Positions 7,498-12,416 of a DNA stretch of 12,416 nt are shown piece by piece (positions within the stretch are counted from its first letter, which is position 1; every line of letters starts with the position of its first letter). A model generated the notes under the pieces. That model worked only from the letters and a program-made list of their open reading frames with translations, was not told the DNA's origin and made no database searches. The position numbers and the translations under genes are program-made. This stretch comes from JBOGHU01 sp050742255 (GTDB lineage Bacteria; Actinomycetota; Acidimicrobiia; Acidimicrobiales; CADCSY01): positions 1 through 12,416 of the forward strand of contig JBOGHU010000021.1 of assembly GCA_050742255.1 (NCBI GenBank), read 5' to 3'.

Positions 7498-7850
7498 GCT
7501 GGGAGCGCGTCGCCCGGTCCGGCGACGTCCGTGGCCCTCGGTTCGCCCGGGTCGAGGCCCATGGCCGTCCGGTGCTGCTGACCCGCCTGAAGGACGGCTC
7601 GGTGGTGGCGTTCGGGGACCGCTGCCCTCACCAGGACCTGCCCCTGGACGAGGGCGTGCTCTGGCACGGGGAGATCGACTGCCCGCACCACCACTACACC
7701 TACGATCCGCGCACCGGGTGGAACTGCTACCCGAGGCGGGTCTTCCCCGCCCGTCGGGCCGAGCAGGTGGCAGGGATCCCCGTGTACGAGGTCCGTGAGG
7801 AGGGCGGCTGGGTCCACGTGGGGCCGCGCCGTGAGCTCGGGCCCCCGTGA
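7494..7850 (+). CDS. Rieske [2Fe-2S] ferredoxin-like protein
   Basis: Small soluble electron carrier holding one Rieske cluster. The 118-residue product has CPH (C44, H46) and CPHHHYTYD (C63, H66), the two-Cys two-His ligand set, spaced as in NirD and dioxygenase-type ferredoxins. There is no membrane anchor or catalytic oxygenase domain, so it should pass electrons to or from a partner, none of which is encoded nearby. TTG 7494 is chosen because conserved sequence (SWERVARSGD) starts right there and overlaps the stop of the preceding small frame; the longer open frame upstream is an arginine-rich shadow. Position behind the ferritin-like gene suggests a shared transcript and a role in iron release or reduction, by analogy with bacterioferritin and its ferredoxin partner; this is inference. 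Confidence 0.85.
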   Translation: MSWERVARSGDVRGPRFARVEAHGRPVLLTRLKDGSVVAFGDRCPHQDLPLDEGVLWHGEIDCPHHHYTYDPRTGWNCYPRRVFPARRAEQVAGIPVYEVREEGGWVHVGPRRELGPP

Positions 7851-7896
7851 AGCGTTCGAGGGGGCGCGACGCTCAGGGGCGCGTCTCAAGCGCACC

Positions 7897-7925
7897 TGGA
7901 CGTACAAGCGCCACTGCACCATACT
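7897..7925 (+). promoter_or_regulatory. Probable whiB promoter
   Basis: TGGACG (7897-7902) and CATACT (7920-7925) match the -35 and -10 consensus at four of six bases each with an ideal 17-base spacer. Transcription would begin near 7932, leaving an untranslated leader of about 86 bases before whiB. A short inverted repeat, GGGAT-GTG-ATCCC (7991-8003), lies in that leader just ahead of the ATG. Confidence 0.45.
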
Positions 7926-8017
7926 ACGGCGGAAGGGAGCGCGGCGCCGTGCCACCCAGGCCCGGTCCGCAAACCAGAGCACCACCGCAAGGGATGTGAT
8001 CCCCGCTGATTGCCACC

Positions 8018-8248
8018 ATGAACCAGTCGTGGCGCGAGCACTCCGCGTGTCGGGGCATCGACCCTGCCGTCTTCTACCCGGCGACCGACGACGACGCCGA
8101 GGCGGCCAAGGCCATATGCGGGCAGTGCCCGGTCCGCCAGGCGTGCCTCGAGCATGCGCTGGCGACCCGGGAGGCCGACGGTGTGTGGGGTGGGGCCACC
8201 GAGCGGGAGCGTCGTCGGATCATCCGCCAGCGTCGCCGCACTGCCTGA
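8018..8248 (+). CDS. whiB: WhiB-family iron-sulfur transcription regulator
   Basis: Actinobacteria-specific regulator that binds a [4Fe-4S] cluster and usually works with the primary sigma factor; members respond to redox, nitric oxide or developmental cues. The 76-residue product has all four cluster cysteines, C11, C34, C37 and C43 (C-x22-C-x2-C-x5-C), the GVWGG turn at 55-59, and a basic C-terminus (RERRRIIRQRRR) for DNA contact. The AKAIC..C.VRQACLEHAL layout is nearest to WhiB2/WhmD-like proteins as I remember them, but the subgroup is not certain. ATG 8018 puts the start directly before the conserved domain; no strong Shine-Dalgarno precedes it. The stop is five bases before the probable trpD start, so the two may share a transcript. 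Confidence 0.93.
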   Translation: MNQSWREHSACRGIDPAVFYPATDDDAEAAKAICGQCPVRQACLEHALATREADGVWGGATERERRRIIRQRRRTA

Positions 8249-8253
8249 ACCTC

Positions 8254-9321
8254 TTGGACAGGGTTACACTCGAGTCGCTGGGGGGGTGGCCGGCGGTCCT
8301 GCGGCGCCTGCTCGCCGGGGAGGACCTGACGACCGCCCAGGCGCGGGCCGCCCTGGCGGAGGTCCTCGAGGGCGGGGCCACCCCGGCCCAGACGGCGGCG
8401 CTCATCGTGGGCCTTCGCATGAAGGGCGAGACGGTGGAGGAGATGACGGGCCTTGTCCAGGCCATGCTCGACGAGGCGGACACGGTCTCCCTCCCCGAGG
8501 GGGTGACCGCGATCGACACGTGCGGCACCGGGGGGGCGGCGGTGCGGCGGTCGGCCGCCTTCAACGTGTCGACCATCGCCGCCTTGGTGATCGCGGGGGC
8601 CGGGGTGCCGGTGTGCAAGCACGGGAATCGGATGGCCTCGGCCACCAGCGGGTCGGCGGACCTGCTCGACGCCCTGGGAGCGGCCATCGACCTCGGCCCC
8701 GAGGGCGTCCGCCGATGCGTGGTGGAGGCGGGGATGGGCTTCTGCTTCGCGCCACGGTTCCACCCCGGCATGCGCCATGCCGCACCGGCGCGGCGGGAGC
8801 TCGGGGTGCCGACGGTCTTCAACTTCCTCGGCCCCCTCGTCAACCCGGCCCGGGTGCGCCACCAGGTGCTGGGTGTGAGCGATCCGCAGATGGCCGAGCG
8901 GATGGTCGGGGTGCTCCAAGCCGGTGGGACGGAGCGGGCGCTGGTGGTCTACGGCCACGACGGGCTCGACGAGCTGACCACCACCACGACATCGTCGGTG
9001 CTCGAGCTGTGCGACGGCGCCGTGAGCGCCTACGTCGTCGATCCCACGTCGCTGGGCCTGCGCCTGGCCGACGCCGGCTCGCTGCGAGGTGGCGACGCCC
9101 GTGCCAACGTCGCCCTGACCCACCGGGTGCTGGAGGGCCAGCCCGGTCCCCACCGCGACCTCGTCCTGCTCAACGCCGCCGCCGGGCTGGTGGCGGCGGG
9201 GCGGGTCGACGGGCTCGCCGAGGGCTACGCGGTGGCGGGGGAGTCTGTGGAGAGCGGTCGGGCCGGGGAGGTCCTGGCCCGCCTGGTCGCGGTCTCCCAG
9301 GAGGCTCGGGCATCGACCTGA
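8254..9321 (+). CDS. trpD: Anthranilate phosphoribosyltransferase
   Basis: Transfers phosphoribose from PRPP to anthranilate, the second committed step of tryptophan synthesis. Read from TTG 8254 it is 355 residues, normal for stand-alone TrpD. Seen are the N-terminal helical domain (GGWPAVLRRLLAGEDLT, ...LRMKGET), the PRPP loop DTCGTGG (88-94), FNVST, KHGNR (122-126), SGSADLLDALG, FAPRFHPGMRHAAPARRELG, FNFLGPLVNPAR, the metal-binding D239-E240 in GLDELT, and a late LNAAAGL. The position after GTGG, commonly Asp, is Ala95. No other trp genes are present, so the locus is isolated. The start is uncertain: TTG 8254 is the only standard codon between the whiB stop and the conserved sequence, with no Shine-Dalgarno, suggesting coupling to whiB; a TACACT element at 8265-8270 could alternatively start a transcript inside this stretch. 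Confidence 0.95.
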   Translation: MDRVTLESLGGWPAVLRRLLAGEDLTTAQARAALAEVLEGGATPAQTAALIVGLRMKGETVEEMTGLVQAMLDEADTVSLPEGVTAIDTCGTGGAAVRRSAAFNVSTIAALVIAGAGVPVCKHGNRMASATSGSADLLDALGAAIDLGPEGVRRCVVEAGMGFCFAPRFHPGMRHAAPARRELGVPTVFNFLGPLVNPARVRHQVLGVSDPQMAERMVGVLQAGGTERALVVYGHDGLDELTTTTTSSVLELCDGAVSAYVVDPTSLGLRLADAGSLRGGDARANVALTHRVLEGQPGPHRDLVLLNAAAGLVAAGRVDGLAEGYAVAGESVESGRAGEVLARLVAVSQEARAST

Positions 9322-9327
9322 CCTCGG

Positions 9328-9333
9328 TACCAT
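9328..9333 (+). promoter_or_regulatory. Possible -10 giving a leaderless transcript
   Basis: TACCAT fits TAnnnT and ends six bases before the GTG at 9340, so transcription would begin at or next to the start codon. There is no usable Shine-Dalgarno ahead of this GTG, which agrees with leaderless translation, common in actinobacteria. No clear -35 box is visible. Confidence 0.35.
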
Positions 9334-9339
9334 CTGGAT

Positions 9340-9543
9340 GTGGCTGTCCGGTACCGCTGTGTCGCCTGCGGGAACCTGACCCGCTTCGACGTGACCCTGC
9401 GCCGCCGCACCCGGGCCTTCCACCACTACAGCCTCGCCGGCGAGCTGACGGTGGAGAACGTCGAGGTCCTGGCCGAGGACGTCGAGGACATCTCCTGCCG
9501 GTGGTGCGGGTCAGGGGGTTCGGTGGAGGAGCACGAGAGCTGA
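9340..9543 (+). CDS. Small zinc-ribbon-like protein
   Basis: A 67-residue protein with CVAC (7-10) near the N-terminus and CRWC (53-56) near the C-terminus, the four-cysteine pattern of a zinc ribbon. Between them lies a predicted strand-rich and acidic segment (FHHYSLAGELTVENVEVLAEDVEDIS). The function is unknown; such ribbons often bind nucleic acid or form part of larger complexes. Start is GTG 9340; ATG at 9338 is out of frame. Its TGA overlaps the proposed CTG start of the NYN-domain gene, and its last codons supply that gene's GGAGGAG site, so the two are very likely translated together and may act together in RNA metabolism. Confidence 0.72.
   Translation: MAVRYRCVACGNLTRFDVTLRRRTRAFHHYSLAGELTVENVEVLAEDVEDISCRWCGSGGSVEEHES
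9525..9531 (+). promoter_or_regulatory. Shine-Dalgarno deciding the NYN gene start
   Basis: GGAGGAG, a near-ideal ribosome binding site, ends eight bases before CTG 9540. No ATG, GTG or TTG lies at a working distance: the in-frame GTG codons are at 9501, 9504 (both upstream) and 9558 (26 bases downstream). Confidence 0.5.
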
Positions 9544-10859
9544 CCGTCCCCCACGAGGTGCTCCGACCCGCGCTCGAGGCCGCCCTCGAGGTGGCTCGAG
9601 CCGGCGAGACGGACGACCCGATGGTCCCGGCCCCGCGGCGGCTCCGGGCGGTGCTGCAGTTCGCCCGGCTGCCCGCGCGCGCCCTCGCCGTCACCCGCCA
9701 GGTCGTCGATGACGACCACGCGTTCCGGGTTCGGGTGAGGGACGCTGTCTCCGAAGGCGAGGTGGGCCGGCCCGGCTGGCTCTTCCTGGCCCGGCCGGAG
9801 GGGTGGGAGCGGGAGCTGGGCGCACTGGCCTCGGCCGCCGAGGAGGCCCGCACGGCCGCCGACGAGGCGCGTGCCGAAACCGGGATGGCGCGGCGGTTGG
9901 TGGTCCTCGAAGAGGCGCTGGGCCGCAGCACCAGCGAGCTCGGCGCCGCCCACGCCGAGCTGATGCACGCGCGGGATCGGCTGGCCGAGGAGCGACGAGC
10001 CCGCCGAAGCGTCGAGTCGGACGCGGGACGACTGCGCCGGCGGGTCGAGGCCCTGGAGACGAGGGTGCGGGAGCGTGACGCGGAGCTGGCGTCGGGGCGC
10101 GACATGCCGGGGCGAGCCCACCTCGACACCGGCCCCGCCGGCCCCGAGGACCGGGCGCCATGGCCAGAGAGCGGCGGTGCTGCGGTCGCTCCGGCACCGG
10201 CCCCGCCGACCCCGCCGGTGGACCGGGCAGGCGTGGCCGCCGCCTTGGACGCCGCCGCACGGGCGCTGGCGGCGGTGGAGGACGCCCTGGCCGCGGCCGG
10301 GCGGGCGCTCGAGGGTGCGGTGGGGGAGGCGGAGGAGAGCCGGAGGCGGGAGGCGGTGCGGCGTGAGCCGACCACGCCGCCACCGTCGGTTGCCGCGCCG
10401 GAGCGGCGGCCCGTCCGCCTTCCCCCCGCGGTGCGCGACGACACGGTGGAAGCGGCCGAGCACCTGGTACGGGTGCGGGGCGTCCTCGTGCTCGTGGACG
10501 GGTACAACGTGACCAAGCTGGCGCGACCGGGAGCGGCGCTCAGCGAGCAGCGGAGGTGGTTGGTCGACGCCGCGACAGAGCTGGCGGCCCGCTCGGGAGC
10601 CGAGGTGGTGGTGGTGTTCGACGGCGCCGACGAGTCGGGGAGCGCTCCCGCCGACCTCCCCCGGCGGGCGGGCGTGCAGGTGCGCTTCTCTGCCGCGGCC
10701 GTCGAGGCCGACGACCTCCTCCTCGAGCTGGTGGGGGCCACGAGCCGAGGGCGACCGGTCGTGGTGGCCTCCGACGACCGGCGGATCCGCGACGGTGCCA
10801 GCCGGATGGGTGCCAACGTCATCGGCTCGGGCCAGCTCCTGGCGGTCCTGCGTCGCTGA
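9540..10859 (+). CDS. Coiled-coil protein with C-terminal NYN (YacP/Rae1-like) ribonuclease domain
   Basis: Putative RNA-cleaving or RNA-binding protein. From CTG 9540 the product is 439 residues. An N-terminal globular part (1-92) contains LRAVLQFARLPARAL and PGWLFLARPEGW. A long charged coiled coil spans about 94-187, then come a Pro/Ala linker, a second Ala-rich helix (about 226-275) and the NYN domain (about 313-439). The NYN core shows VDGYN (D320), VVFDGAD, VEADD and ASDDR, acidic residues placed as in the YacP/Rae1 metal-dependent nucleases; those relatives are usually only about 170 residues, so the N-terminal fusion is the notable part. The start is a choice between CTG 9540 (strong ribosome site, CTGA overlap with the previous stop) and GTG 9504 or 9558. 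The coiled coil implies oligomerisation or a scaffold. RNA as substrate is inferred from the family. Confidence 0.82.
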   Translation: MTVPHEVLRPALEAALEVARAGETDDPMVPAPRRLRAVLQFARLPARALAVTRQVVDDDHAFRVRVRDAVSEGEVGRPGWLFLARPEGWERELGALASAAEEARTAADEARAETGMARRLVVLEEALGRSTSELGAAHAELMHARDRLAEERRARRSVESDAGRLRRRVEALETRVRERDAELASGRDMPGRAHLDTGPAGPEDRAPWPESGGAAVAPAPAPPTPPVDRAGVAAALDAAARALAAVEDALAAAGRALEGAVGEAEESRRREAVRREPTTPPPSVAAPERRPVRLPPAVRDDTVEAAEHLVRVRGVLVLVDGYNVTKLARPGAALSEQRRWLVDAATELAARSGAEVVVVFDGADESGSAPADLPRRAGVQVRFSAAAVEADDLLLELVGATSRGRPVVVASDDRRIRDGASRMGANVIGSGQLLAVLRR

Positions 10860-10874
10860 CGAGAAGCGGAGCGG

Positions 10875-10925
10875 GAGACGATGCTCGTCTCGAGTGCTAC
10901 CGTCGCAACGCGACGGTCCGAGACG
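10875..10925 (+). promoter_or_regulatory. Nested, mutually exclusive hairpins upstream of sepH
   Basis: Hairpin A is GAGACGA-TGC-TCGTCTC (10875-10891), a perfect 7-bp stem. Hairpin B is ACCGTCGC-AAC-GCGACGGT (10899-10917), a perfect 8-bp stem. CGAGACG (10919-10925) can pair with CGTCTCG (10886-10892), enclosing B in a longer structure, and this uses the same bases as the right arm of A. The two states exclude each other, as in attenuators. As DNA, the B palindrome overlaps a -10-like element and could instead be an operator; either arm could also end the NYN transcript, though no T-run follows. Confidence 0.55.
10895..10903 (+). promoter_or_regulatory. Extended -10 element for sepH
   Basis: TGC-TACCGT fits the extended -10 pattern TGn-TAnnnT. 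Transcription would start near 10910, leaving a leader of about 42 bases that contains the GAGGGG (10941-10946) before GTG 10952. There is no recognisable -35 box. The last five bases of the element lie inside the 8-bp palindrome arm. Confidence 0.4.
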
Positions 10926-10951
10926 CGGGCCAGTGCCGCCGAGGGGTTCGC

Positions 10952-12416
10952 GTGCAGAAGCTCCACCTCGTCGGGTTCACCAAGGAGCTCGACGGCCTGA
11001 TCTTCAGTACCCGTGAGGGCCCGAAGTCGGCCAGCTACGTCGTGAGCCTCGAGGGCCTGATCGATGTGATCGGCGGTGCCGAACAGCTGCGGGAGTCCGG
11101 GACGGGAGGAGCCGACCAGGCTGCGCTCCAACAGGGCCGCGTCCAAGAGCTGTCCGACGTCTTCTCTCGGCGCCGGGCCAGGCCAGAGAGCGCTCTGTCG
11201 CCGAAGGAGATGCAGGACCGCCTGCGGGGAGGGCGCTCGATCCAGGACGTGGCCAAGGAGGCCCGGGTCGATTCGCTGTGGGTGAGACGGTTCGCGGCGC
11301 CGGTGGTGGCCGAGCAGCGCCGTGTCATCGACCGGGCGCGTGCCAAGACCTTCGACAAGCCCCGTGTCGGTCCGTCGATCCTCCCCCTGGGTCCCTCGGT
11401 GCGGCGGAACATCGCCGAGCGGGGCGTGCACCTCGCCGAGGACGAGCTGGACGAGGCGTGGACGGCCTTCCAGATCGACGACCACCTGTGGGTGGTGCGC
11501 TTCGCCTACCAGTCGCGGGGGAAGTCGCAGCGGGCGGAGTGGATCTTCTACCCCGAGACGAACGAGCTGCGGTCCCGGAACCGCCTTGCCGGCCAGCTCG
11601 GTCACGTGGGCGAGGAGGCGCTGGCACCCGCAGCCGCGGCCAACGCCCGATCGCCCGGTCCCGTCCCCAGGCAGGCCACCCCCAAGAGACAGGCGGGTCG
11701 TGGCAAGGCGGCGCCGGCCAGGGCGGTGCCGAAGAGGAAGGCGGCCCCCGCCAAGGCTGGGCCCTCCAAGGCTGGGCCCCCCAAGGCTGGGCCGAGGACC
11801 AAGGCGGGGCCGTCCAAGGCGGGGCCGTCCAGGGCTGGTCCCGCCAAGGCTGGGCCCTCCAAGGCTGGGCCCTCCAAGGCGGCGACCAAGGCGGCGCCGA
11901 GGACCAAGGCGGCCCCTGCCAAGGCAGCGCCCGCCAAGGCAGCGCCCTCCAAGGGTGGGCCCTCCAAGGCGGCGCCCAAGACCAAGGCGGCGCCCAAGAG
12001 GAAGGCGGCGCCCAAGAGGAAGGCGGCGTCGAAGGCGGCCCTGAAGACCAAGGCCACGCCCGCCCAGGCGGCGCCGAAGGGGAAGGCGGCGCCCCCCCAG
12101 GCGGCCACACCCACCCAGGCGGCCACACCCACCCAGGCCGTGCCCCCTCGGGTGGCACCCCCGGCCCCGCCCCGCCCACCCGACAGGGCGGCCGAGGCCA
12201 TGGCGGGCCCGTCCAGCCCGTCCAGCCCGTCCAGCCCGTCCAGCCGGTTCGCGGCCACCACCAGTGCGGTGCCATCGGCGGCACGACCAAGCCCGTCCCC
12301 GCCGGGGGCCCGCCCGCCCGAGCCCGGCTCCGTCGAGGAGGCCCTCGGGACCGCCGGGGAGCACCAGGCCGGCCCACCGCCGTCGGCGGTCCCCGCGGCA
12401 CAGCCCGGCTCCGGGG
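10952..12416 (+). CDS. sepH: SepH-like (DUF3071) cell-division protein with long Lys/Ala/Pro tail, 3' end outside window
   Basis: SepH is an actinobacterial division protein that, in Streptomyces and mycobacteria, binds FtsZ and promotes Z-ring assembly. Start GTG 10952 follows GAGGGG at five bases. Residues 1-35 (HLVGFTKELDGLIFST) form the N-terminal strand region. A helix-turn-helix-like segment at about 82-135 reads LSPKEMQDRLRGG, SIQDVAKEARVD and FAAPVVAEQRRVI, the family hallmark. A Trp-containing block follows at about 165-212 (DEAWTAFQIDDHLWVVRFAY, AEWIFYP). From about residue 218 the protein is low-complexity. Residues 245-378 carry about 29 Lys and 9 Arg with no acidic residue, in KA(A/G)P(S/A) repeats like histone H1 or mycobacterial HupB tails, followed by Pro/Ser/Thr/Gln-rich sequence. 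The frame stays open to the last base, so at least 488 codons are present and the C-terminus is not seen. Confidence 0.88.
   Translation, partial: MQKLHLVGFTKELDGLIFSTREGPKSASYVVSLEGLIDVIGGAEQLRESGTGGADQAALQQGRVQELSDVFSRRRARPESALSPKEMQDRLRGGRSIQDVAKEARVDSLWVRRFAAPVVAEQRRVIDRARAKTFDKPRVGPSILPLGPSVRRNIAERGVHLAEDELDEAWTAFQIDDHLWVVRFAYQSRGKSQRAEWIFYPETNELRSRNRLAGQLGHVGEEALAPAAAANARSPGPVPRQATPKRQAGRGKAAPARAVPKRKAAPAKAGPSKAGPPKAGPRTKAGPSKAGPSRAGPAKAGPSKAGPSKAATKAAPRTKAAPAKAAPAKAAPSKGGPSKAAPKTKAAPKRKAAPKRKAASKAALKTKATPAQAAPKGKAAPPQAATPTQAATPTQAVPPRVAPPAPPRPPDRAAEAMAGPSSPSSPSSPSSRFAATTSAVPSAARPSPSPPGARPPEPGSVEEALGTAGEHQAGPPPSAVPAAQPGSG
11684..12085 (+). repeat. Degenerate KA(A/G)P repeat tract in sepH
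   Basis: Units of about 12 to 15 bases built around AAGGCTGGGCCCTCC and AAGGCGGCGCCC recur without frame change for some 400 bases. Near-identical neighbouring copies (for example 11750-11790 and 11840-11880) point to recent slippage or unequal recombination, while the lysine spacing is conserved. This tract also creates long spurious open frames on the opposite strand. Confidence 0.8.
12101..12136 (+). repeat. Two perfect 18-bp tandem copies in sepH
   Basis: GCGGCCACACCCACCCAG is present twice head to tail (12101-12118 and 12119-12136), encoding AATPTQ twice. Perfect identity implies a recent duplication, in frame. Confidence 0.85.
12209..12244 (+). repeat. Four 9-bp units encoding Pro-Ser-Ser in sepH
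   Basis: CCGTCCAGC is repeated four times without mismatch, giving four PSS units in the disordered tail. The serines next to proline could be phosphorylation sites, but that is a guess. Confidence 0.85.

Noticed and set aside
7868..7885. Weak hairpin GACGC/GCGTC after the Rieske gene as a terminator
   Set aside because: Only five base pairs with an eight-base loop and no T-run; expected by chance at this GC content.
7795..8253. Upstream extension of trpD to a 508-residue protein
   Set aside because: It would overlap whiB in another frame and the sequence has no TrpD homology before about 8254.
8154..9539. In-frame upstream extension of the NYN gene to give 901 residues
   Set aside because: This part is the frame-shifted shadow of trpD (Gly/Arg/Pro-rich). 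Real homology begins only after 9540.
11684..12244. CRISPR or intergenic repeat array
   Set aside because: The repeats are irregular, lack unique spacers, keep the sepH frame throughout and encode a consistent lysine-rich pattern.
9170..12364. Very long minus-strand open frame (over 1000 codons) and its neighbour at 11325-12401
   Set aside because: It lies antisense to trpD, the zinc-ribbon gene, the NYN gene and sepH, all with recognisable domains. Its translation is low-complexity Arg/Gly/Ser/Leu repeats, a by-product of GC-rich codon bias and the KAAP repeat.

Overview
The window is very GC-rich, with G or C at nearly every third codon position. It carries genes typical of Actinobacteriota: a WhiB iron-sulfur regulator, a SepH-type division protein and a large (180-kDa class) NAD-glutamate dehydrogenase. 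An early-branching lineage such as Acidimicrobiia is plausible, but this is inference from gene content only. There is no sign of phage, IS elements, CRISPR, tRNA or rRNA; the region looks like ordinary chromosome with several unusual details.

Layout: (1) 1-4461 (+), the 5'-truncated NAD-glutamate dehydrogenase, ending at a hairpin (4500-4516) that can serve both it and the convergent gene beyond. (2) 4519-6422 (-), a probable three-gene run read leftward: a PerR/Fur-like metalloregulator, a four-helix membrane protein, and a YegS/DagK-type lipid kinase. (3) 6423-6635, a divergent control region with a perfect TTGACA box and a palindrome between the -35 and -10. (4) 6636-7850 (+), a Dps-like ferritin, a small reading frame broken by one in-frame TGA, and a Rieske [2Fe-2S] protein. 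(5) 7897-9321 (+), a promoter, a WhiB gene and an isolated trpD. (6) 9340-10859 (+), a small four-cysteine protein overlapping a coiled-coil/NYN-domain putative ribonuclease. (7) 10875-12416 (+), two nested, mutually competing hairpins with a promoter-like -10, then a 3'-truncated sepH with a very long lysine/alanine/proline tail.

How the genes may work together: the regulator facing the ferritin-like gene, with the Rieske protein behind it, looks like an iron/peroxide-response unit. The regulator's metal-ligand pattern (His, Asp, His, His, Asp) is closer to PerR than to Fur. WhiB and SepH belong to actinobacterial developmental and division control. The zinc-ribbon plus NYN pair is translationally coupled and suggests RNA processing. 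The strongest leads are the histone-H1-like tail on SepH, the competing hairpins ahead of it, the regulator gene with no standard start codon before its DNA-binding domain, and the TGA-interrupted small gene.
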